Below are positions 58,471 to 64,000 of a stretch of 64,000 nucleotides of DNA, in pieces. A program made the position numbers and the translations under genes. Source of the stretch: Methylotenera_A sp044228245. GTDB lineage: Bacteria; Pseudomonadota; Gammaproteobacteria; Burkholderiales; Methylophilaceae. Numbering within the stretch: position 1 is the first letter of the stretch; every line of letters begins with the position of its first letter. The stretch is from contig JBGAVG010000002.1 in assembly GCA_044228245.1 (NCBI GenBank), positions 124,001 through 188,000 on the forward strand, given 5' to 3'. The notes beneath the pieces are model-generated. The model saw nothing but the letters and a program-made list of their open reading frames with translations. It was not told the DNA's origin and searched no databases.

Positions 58471-60789
58471 ATGTCAGCATTGATATCTTCATTAGCCCCG
58501 GCTTCATCCTCTACTGATGTAAAGGATGAAGGTGTTTGGGTGGCGCTTGATGAGCCGGCCGAATGGTCCAGTTTCAGCCAGGCTGTCGATGACGAGAAGC
58601 ATGTATGGGAATCGCATCTGGCAATTGAAGGCATGCATTGTGCAGCATGCGCGATCAATGTGGAAAAAGCGTTGAAAGCGGTTCCAGGCGTATCGAATGC
58701 TGATGTGAATGCGACAAGCGGACGCGCACGGCTGTTGTGGGATTCGAATGCTGTAAAACCATCTGACTGGATGCGGGCGGTCGCCAAAGCAGGCTATCGC
58801 GCTTTGCCCGCGACCGAGGCTTTTAGCCAGGACGATCGACGCAAGAATCAGCGACTGATGCTCTGGCGCTGGCTGGTGGCCGGTTTTTGCATGATGCAGG
58901 TGATGATGTACGCTTATCCTACTTATGTATCAGCCCCTGGCGATATGACGGCCGACATGCTGAACTTGCTGCGTTGGGCCTCCTGGATATTGACCTTGCC
59001 TGTATTATTCTTTTCAAGCGGACCATTTTTCAGCAATGCGTTCAATGATATCAAACAGCGCCAAATCAGCATGGATATGCCTGTTGCGCTAGGTATTCTG
59101 ATTACCTTCCTGGCAAGCACGGCTGCTACATTCGAGCCTTCCGGCTGGTGGGGAAGCGAAGTTTACTTCGATTCGCTCACGATGTTTGTATTTTTCCTGC
59201 TCACAGGCCGCTGGATAGAGTTGCGTATGCGCGACCGCACTGCCGGTGCGCTGGACGCGCTGATGCGCCGCCTGCCGAACAGCATAGATCGTCTCAAGGC
59301 GGATGGCAGCTTTGAGCGCGTCGCGGCACGCAGGCTTAATGTCGGTGATGTCGTGCGGGTATTGCCCGGCGAGACATTCCCTGCCGACGGCACGATCACT
59401 TTAGGCAATACCAGCGCGGATGAGGCGCTGCTGACGGGTGAATCACGTTCTGTTGCCAAACAGGTTGGTTCAGAGGTTATTGCGGGAAGCCATAATTTAT
59501 CTGCAGCGGTACAGGTTCGCATTGATAAAATCGGGCAATCCACGCGTTATGCGCAAATCGTTGCGCTGATGGAACGTGTTTCTGTCGAAAAGCCACGTCT
59601 TGCCTTGCTGGCGGATCGCATTGCACGTCCATTTTTATTAGCCGTATTAATCGCAGCTGCCGCATCCGCTGCTTTCTGGTGGCAAACGGACCATAGCCGC
59701 GCGCTGATGACGGCGGTTGCCGTATTGATAGTGACATGCCCTTGCGCGTTATCTTTAGCCACGCCGGCTGCTATGCTGACTGCGTCTGGCGCTCTGGCGC
59801 GCAACGGCGTGCTGGTGCGCAAAATGCAGGCACTGGAAGCGCTTACCAGAATTGACACTGTTGTTTTCGATAAAACCGGCACCCTGACGCATGACAAAAT
59901 GACGGTGGGGCAAGTTTCTACGCGCGACAAGCTAGGCAACCTGGAAGCCTTGCAGATTGCCGCTGCTATCGCTCAGCACTCCCTGCACCCGGTTTCCCGT
60001 GCGCTGGTTCTGGCCAATCAAAATCAGGCAGGAGCAGAGGAAGGGTTGGCTCAAGTCACTCATGTGCTGGAGGTTTCAGGATTCGGCCTAACGGCAGATT
60101 CGGCTTACGGCAGGCTGAAACTGGGTTCGGCACAATTTTGCGGCCTGGAGGACAGCATAACTCAAAGCCTTTCAGACGATGTTTCCAGGGTGCATCTGGT
60201 TTCGGAGCAAGGCTGGCTGGCCAGTTTTGAAATTGTAGAAGCGGTCAAGCAGGACGCTGCCTCAGCGATTCAAGCACTTCAGGAAAGTGGCATGCAGGTC
60301 GAAGTATTGTCGGGCGACAAGCCGCAATCTGTAGCACGCATTGCAAAACTGGTGGGGATCAGCCAAGCCAAGGGCGGCTGTACGCCGCAAGATAAGCTGT
60401 CACATTTGCAGCGCCTGCAGCGGCAGGGGCGCCAGGTGGCGATGGTGGGCGATGGCCTGAACGATGGCCCGGTGCTGGCAAGCGCACATGTTTCCATTGC
60501 CATGGGGCAGGCGGTGCCGTTAGCGCAGGCGCAGTCGGATTTCGTGATCATGGGGGGGCAACTGGCAATGGTGCCTCAGTTAATCGCGCAAGCCAGGCGT
60601 ACCATGCACATCGTCAAACAAAACCTGATCTGGGCGGCCGCTTATAACGCCATCTGCGTGCCTTTGGCGGTGGCCGGCATGTTGCCGGCATGGCTTGCTG
60701 GCCTAGGCATGGCGCTGAGTTCGCTGCTGGTAATACTCAATGCAGCGCGCCTGTCCAGTATTGCAACACAGGCCACTAAAGGAGCATAA
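58471..60789 (+). CDS. ccoI: Copper-transporting P1B-type ATPase for cbb3 oxidase assembly
   Basis: This 772-residue ATPase exports Cu(I), in CcoI-type enzymes to supply the CuB site of the cbb3 oxidase. Visible parts: a heavy-metal-binding domain with GMHCAAC (C57, C60), eight predicted helices, the CPC transport motif in VTCPCALSLATPAA, the phosphorylation site DKTGTLT, the TGES loop and GDGLNDGP. The ccoS gene overlaps its stop by one base and ccoN follows, which sets its role. The N-terminal Cys-rich extension of some CcoI proteins is absent. Confidence 0.95.
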   Translation: MSALISSLAPASSSTDVKDEGVWVALDEPAEWSSFSQAVDDEKHVWESHLAIEGMHCAACAINVEKALKAVPGVSNADVNATSGRARLLWDSNAVKPSDWMRAVAKAGYRALPATEAFSQDDRRKNQRLMLWRWLVAGFCMMQVMMYAYPTYVSAPGDMTADMLNLLRWASWILTLPVLFFSSGPFFSNAFNDIKQRQISMDMPVALGILITFLASTAATFEPSGWWGSEVYFDSLTMFVFFLLTGRWIELRMRDRTAGALDALMRRLPNSIDRLKADGSFERVAARRLNVGDVVRVLPGETFPADGTITLGNTSADEALLTGESRSVAKQVGSEVIAGSHNLSAAVQVRIDKIGQSTRYAQIVALMERVSVEKPRLALLADRIARPFLLAVLIAAAASAAFWWQTDHSRALMTAVAVLIVTCPCALSLATPAAMLTASGALARNGVLVRKMQALEALTRIDTVVFDKTGTLTHDKMTVGQVSTRDKLGNLEALQIAAAIAQHSLHPVSRALVLANQNQAGAEEGLAQVTHVLEVSGFGLTADSAYGRLKLGSAQFCGLEDSITQSLSDDVSRVHLVSEQGWLASFEIVEAVKQDAASAIQALQESGMQVEVLSGDKPQSVARIAKLVGISQAKGGCTPQDKLSHLQRLQRQGRQVAMVGDGLNDGPVLASAHVSIAMGQAVPLAQAQSDFVIMGGQLAMVPQLIAQARRTMHIVKQNLIWAAAYNAICVPLAVAGMLPAWLAGLGMALSSLLVILNAARLSSIATQATKGA

Positions 60790-60926
60790 TGGACATATTA
60801 TTTTTACTCATCCCTTTATCCGTCATTCTTGTGCTGGTGATATTGGGAGGGCTCTGGTGGGCCATTTATTCCGGACAATTCGAAGATATCGAAGCAGAGG
60901 GAGAGCGCATTCTGCATGAAGATTGA
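60789..60926 (+). CDS. ccoS: cbb3 oxidase assembly protein CcoS
   Basis: The 45-residue protein has one membrane helix (about 4-25) followed by the hallmark GGLWWAIYSGQFEDIEAEGERIL. CcoS is needed for cofactor insertion into cbb3 oxidase. Its ATG overlaps the ccoI stop by one base. The stop codon lies inside the FNR-type box that precedes ccoN. Confidence 0.95.
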   Translation: MDILFLLIPLSVILVLVILGGLWWAIYSGQFEDIEAEGERILHED

Positions 60927-60936
60927 TTTGTATCAA
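60923..60936 (+). promoter_or_regulatory. FNR/Anr binding site upstream of ccoNOQP
   Basis: TTGATTTGTATCAA is an exact match to the FNR-family consensus TTGAT-N4-ATCAA. It lies 81 bases before the ccoN start and overlaps the end of ccoS. If it activates from -41.5, transcription would begin near 60971. High-affinity cbb3 oxidase operons are commonly induced by FNR-type regulators at low oxygen. Confidence 0.85.
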
Positions 60937-60953
60937 ATGGATTTAAGGTGTCG

Positions 60954-60970
60954 TGCGGCAGAATGCCGCA
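60954..60970 (+). other. Perfect 7-base hairpin in the ccoS-ccoN gap
   Basis: TGCGGCA and TGCCGCA are inverted around a 3-base loop, with no T tract after. It lies between the FNR box and the ccoN start, at the place predicted for the -10 and start of transcription. It could attenuate ccoIS read-through or be a second operator. Confidence 0.45.
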
Positions 60971-61016
60971 GGCAGCATGTGCAAAGAATTATCAATAAGT
61001 ACTTAAGGGGGATTAA

Positions 61017-62453
61017 ATGCAAGACCTAAATACTCAATCGGCTACGTATGACGATGGCGTCGTACGGCAGTTTTCTATCATGGCCACGGTTTGGGGCGTG
61101 GTGGGCATGTTGGTAGGCGTGATTATCGCCGCACAACTTGTCTGGCCGGAACTCAATCTCGGGTTACCATGGACAAGCTTTGGCCGTCTGCGGCCGCTGC
61201 ACACCAATGCGGTGATTTTTGCATTTGGTGGATGTGCCTTGTTTGCCACATCTTATTATGTGGTGCAGCGTACCTGTCAGACCAAGCTGTTTATGCCGAA
61301 GCTGGCTTCATTTACGTTCTGGGGCTGGCAACTGGTGATTCTTGCTGCAGCCGTTTCCTTGCCGTTAGGTTTCACGCAAAGTAAAGAGTACGCAGAACTG
61401 GAATGGCCAATTGATCTGCTGATTGCCGTGGTCTGGGTGTCTTACGCGATTGTGTTCTTCGGTACCATCGCCAAGCGCAAAGTGAAGCACATTTATGTGG
61501 CTAACTGGTTCTTTGGTGCGTTTATCCTTACTGTAGCTTTGTTGCATATCGTTAACAGTGCAGCGATACCGGCTGGATTGATGAAGTCTTACTCTGCTTA
61601 TGCAGGCGTGCAGGATGCCATGGTGCAATGGTGGTATGGTCACAACGCGGTTGGTTTCTTCCTGACTGCCGGCTTCCTGGGCATGATGTACTACTTTGTA
61701 CCTAAGCAAGCAGAGCGTCCTGTATATTCTTACAGCTTGTCTATTGTGCACTTCTGGGCACTGATTTTTACCTATATGTGGGCAGGTCCCCACCACCTGC
61801 ATTACACAGCATTGCCTGACTGGACGCAATCTTTAGGCATGGTGTTCTCACTCGTGTTGCTGGCACCTAGCTGGGGCGGCATGATCAACGGCATGATGAC
61901 CTTGTCAGGCGCCTGGCATAAACTACGCACAGACCCTGTGTTGCGCTTCCTGATCGTTTCATTGTCTTTCTACGGCATGAGTACATTTGAAGGCCCGATG
62001 ATGGCGATTAAAACCGTCAACTCACTTTCACATTACACTGACTGGACTGTAGGCCATGTACACTCGGGCGCATTGGGCTGGGTAGGTCTGGTTTCCATGG
62101 GCGCACTTTACTATATGGTGCCTCGCCTGTTTGGTCAAAAACAAATGTACAGCGTTAAAGCAATCGAGTTGCATTTCTGGCTGGCGACTATCGGCATTGT
62201 GCTGTATATCGCTGCGCTATGGATTTCTGGCGTGATGGAAGGCTTAATGTGGCGTTCTATTAATGCTGACGGCACGCTTACCTATACATTCGTAGAAAGC
62301 GTTAAAGCCAAAACACCTTACTACATTATTCGTTTATTAGGTGGCGTACTCTATTTAAGCGGCATGACTATCATGTTGTGGAATGTCATTAAGACGGCAA
62401 CCAGCGGTAAAGCTGCAGTTGTTGCTATCCCACCTGTTGCTGCTCACGTATAA
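61017..62453 (+). CDS. ccoN: cbb3-type cytochrome c oxidase subunit I
   Basis: CcoN is the catalytic, 12-helix haem-copper subunit that reduces oxygen to water and pumps protons with high oxygen affinity. At 478 residues it has the expected length. Haem and CuB histidines are seen in RPLHTNAVIF, WYGHNAVGF, GPHHLHY and WTVGHVHSGALGW. The start follows AAGGGGG by 7 bases. It leads the ccoNOQP operon under the FNR-type box. Confidence 0.97.
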   Translation: MQDLNTQSATYDDGVVRQFSIMATVWGVVGMLVGVIIAAQLVWPELNLGLPWTSFGRLRPLHTNAVIFAFGGCALFATSYYVVQRTCQTKLFMPKLASFTFWGWQLVILAAAVSLPLGFTQSKEYAELEWPIDLLIAVVWVSYAIVFFGTIAKRKVKHIYVANWFFGAFILTVALLHIVNSAAIPAGLMKSYSAYAGVQDAMVQWWYGHNAVGFFLTAGFLGMMYYFVPKQAERPVYSYSLSIVHFWALIFTYMWAGPHHLHYTALPDWTQSLGMVFSLVLLAPSWGGMINGMMTLSGAWHKLRTDPVLRFLIVSLSFYGMSTFEGPMMAIKTVNSLSHYTDWTVGHVHSGALGWVGLVSMGALYYMVPRLFGQKQMYSVKAIELHFWLATIGIVLYIAALWISGVMEGLMWRSINADGTLTYTFVESVKAKTPYYIIRLLGGVLYLSGMTIMLWNVIKTATSGKAAVVAIPPVAAHV

Positions 62454-62464
62454 GGAAAACCATT

Positions 62465-63091
62465 ATGTCAAATCACGATACAAAAAGTGGCTTCAGCCAC
62501 GAAAAAATTGAAACCAATAACTTTCTGATGATTGTGCTAATTTTGGTGGTAGTGGCTTTTGGCGGACTGGTGGAGATTGTGCCACTGTTCTTTCAAAAGT
62601 CCACAACAGAGCCGATTGCAGGCTTGAAGCCTTACACGCCTGTTCAGCTTGCTGGACGCGATATTTATCAGCGTGAAGGTTGCTACAACTGTCACTCACA
62701 GATGATACGTCCGTTCCGCGCGGAAACCTTGCGTTATGGGCATTATTCGGTAGCTGGCGAGTCGGTATATGACCATCCGTTCCAGTGGGGCAGCAAACGT
62801 ACCGGTCCAGACCTGGCACGCGTTGGTGGCCGTTACAGCGATGACTGGCATCGCATTCACTTAATTCAACCACGTGATTTAGTGCCAGAGTCCATTATGC
62901 CGGCCTATCCTTGGTTAGAAAAAAATCTGGTCGATGCGGAAGCCATCCCAGCCCACATGAAAGCATTACGTGCGGTGGGAGTTCCTTACACTGATGCAGA
63001 TATTGCAGGCGCAGCGGAATCTGTTAAAGGCAAAACGGAGATGGATGCATTGATTGCCTACATGCAAGGCTTGGGCATTCACCTGAAATAG
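62465..63091 (+). CDS. ccoO: cbb3-type cytochrome c oxidase subunit II (monohaem cytochrome c)
   Basis: The 208-residue membrane-anchored cytochrome passes electrons from CcoP to CcoN. One helix lies at about 18-42. The haem site is CYNCHSQMIRPF, with a likely Met ligand in SIMPAYPWL. It follows ccoN by 11 bases and has the length of other CcoO proteins. Confidence 0.97.
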   Translation: MSNHDTKSGFSHEKIETNNFLMIVLILVVVAFGGLVEIVPLFFQKSTTEPIAGLKPYTPVQLAGRDIYQREGCYNCHSQMIRPFRAETLRYGHYSVAGESVYDHPFQWGSKRTGPDLARVGGRYSDDWHRIHLIQPRDLVPESIMPAYPWLEKNLVDAEAIPAHMKALRAVGVPYTDADIAGAAESVKGKTEMDALIAYMQGLGIHLK

Positions 63092-63123
63092 CTTGATTAG
63101 TGCGACAGAATAGGAATAAGTGA

Positions 63124-63267
63124 ATGGATATGAATACACTCCGCATATTGGCTACCGTTGCCAGTTTTATAGTGTTCATTGGCATCATCGTGTGGGTCTG
63201 GCGGAATCGAAGTAAACCAGACTTCAAAGAGGCAGCGAACCTGCCCTTTACAGATGACCAAAGTTAA
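63124..63267 (+). CDS. ccoQ: cbb3-type cytochrome c oxidase subunit CcoQ
   Basis: The 47-residue protein has one helix (about 5-26) and a polar tail, KPDFKEAANLPFTDD, typical of CcoQ/FixQ, which stabilises the oxidase. AGGAA lies upstream of ATG 63124; an internal ATG two codons on is possible. It sits between ccoO and ccoP as expected. Confidence 0.92.
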   Translation: MDMNTLRILATVASFIVFIGIIVWVWRNRSKPDFKEAANLPFTDDQS

Positions 63268-63288
63268 GAAGATTAAAGGAAAATTAAA

Positions 63289-64000
63289 ATGAGTGACTTT
63301 ACAAGTAATTTTTGGCCAATGTTTATCATAATCATCGCCGTAGGTGGTATTTTAGGTTGTGGATTGTTACTGTGGCTTACCAGCAAAATCAAGGTAGCAA
63401 GCACCGGCGGAGACAATACCAGCGGACATGTCTGGGATGAAAATATTCGCGAGATGAATAATCCGCTGCCACGCTGGTGGGTATGGATGTTTATTCTTAC
63501 CATTGTTTTTTCGCTGATTTACTTGGCGTTATATCCGGGTGCAGGTAGTTATGCAGGTAAGCTGGGCTGGAGTTCTGCTGGTCAATATGAGCAAGAGGTG
63601 GCGACTGCGAACAAGGCATTAGAGCCGCTTTACGCAAAATTCGTTGCGATGAAAACTGAAGACCTGGCGAAAAACCCTGAGGCCAGAGCCATTGGCGAGC
63701 GCCTGTTCATGAACAACTGTGCGCAATGCCATGGCTCCGATGCAAAAGGTAGCCGCGGCTTTCCAAACTTAACAGATAGCGATTGGCTGTTTGGCGGTAG
63801 CCCAGAAAAAATTCATGAAACTATCGCAGGTGGCCGTATGGGTATGATGCCACCGATGGGGGCAGCATTGGGTACAGAAGAAGATGTGAAAAATGTGGCC
63901 AACTACGTGCTTAGCCTTTCCGGCAGTTCTCACGATGCAGCGCGCGCCGGATTGGGTAAGGAGAAGTTTGCCGTATGTGCAGCCTGTCATGGCGCGGATG
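63289..64000 (+). CDS. ccoP: cbb3-type cytochrome c oxidase subunit III (dihaem), cut by window edge
   Basis: The frame is open from ATG 63289 to the right edge (237 codons). An N-terminal region with two helices (about 7-30 and 60-80) includes NNPLPRWWVWMF, a CcoP hallmark. The first haem site is CAQCH and the second, near the edge, is CAACH. AAGGAAA precedes the start. The stop lies outside the window. Confidence 0.95.
   Translation, partial: MSDFTSNFWPMFIIIIAVGGILGCGLLLWLTSKIKVASTGGDNTSGHVWDENIREMNNPLPRWWVWMFILTIVFSLIYLALYPGAGSYAGKLGWSSAGQYEQEVATANKALEPLYAKFVAMKTEDLAKNPEARAIGERLFMNNCAQCHGSDAKGSRGFPNLTDSDWLFGGSPEKIHETIAGGRMGMMPPMGAALGTEEDVKNVANYVLSLSGSSHDAARAGLGKEKFAVCAACHGAD

Noticed and set aside
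61365..61829. 154-codon minus-strand frame
   Set aside because: Antisense to ccoN, whose His ligands and length are all as expected.
1..64000. tRNA, rRNA, CRISPR arrays, insertion sequences with transposase, prophage genes
   Set aside because: I looked in all intergenic gaps and found no cloverleaf, spaced repeats, transposase or phage gene; the only repeat-like element is at 15950-16072.

Overview
The window reads as a densely coded chromosomal segment of a Gram-negative betaproteobacterium. A methylotroph of the Methylophilaceae (Methylotenera-like) is the best guess. Evidence: several gene orders shared with Beta/Gammaproteobacteria (gloB/methyltransferase/rnhA/dnaQ; rne divergent from rluC; tsaE-amidase-mutL-miaA; ccoI-ccoS-ccoNOQP), moderate GC, a lipoprotein quinoprotein dehydrogenase homologue and a full glycogen pathway. 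The genus is inference; no rRNA or tRNA gene is visible to test it.

Layout. 0-2.6 kb: a partial lipoprotein gene, mltD and gloB (minus). 2.6-8 kb: methyltransferase, rnhA, dnaQ and the dTDP-L-rhamnose operon rfbBACD (plus). 8-15.3 kb: a minus-strand run of queD, an EAL protein, an HD-GYP protein, a histone-deacetylase-like hydrolase, rsgA, a small cytochrome c and an M48 protease. 15.3-18.5 kb: orn, a 123-bp palindromic element, glgA, and crcB with a DUF190 gene. 18.5-24.7 kb: rne with a long leader, divergent rluC, then a HAD phosphatase, a Rieske protein and an S49 protease. 24.7-34.8 kb: pgi, glgB, glgC, a GH57 enzyme, malQ and a ROK sugar kinase, which with glgA form a glycogen synthesis and turnover set. 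34.8-42.8 kb: queG and tsaE head to head, amidase, mutL, a K+ channel with a DUF6394 partner, and miaA. 42.8-44.3 kb: two unknown membrane proteins.

44.3-49.3 kb is the one clearly accessory stretch. It holds a LuxR-type acyl-homoserine-lactone receptor with no synthase nearby, then a lux-box-like dyad (CT-N2-TAGATCTA-N2-AG) and a 40-bp inverted repeat. After these comes an operon built from a tandemly duplicated pair of lipoprotein genes (A-B-A'-B'), a secreted protein and another lipoprotein, followed by an alpha/beta-hydrolase lipoprotein and a small four-helix membrane protein. I recognise no known system in the A/B families; this is the best candidate here for something undescribed.

49.3-64 kb: dapC, a DMT exporter, pilU, a TPR/GT41 O-GlcNAc-transferase-like protein, MnmC activity split over two overlapping genes, a quinoprotein with altered active-site residues, and a copper ATPase (ccoI) with ccoS leading into the cbb3 oxidase operon ccoNOQP. 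A perfect FNR-type box lies directly upstream of ccoN; ccoP runs off the right edge.
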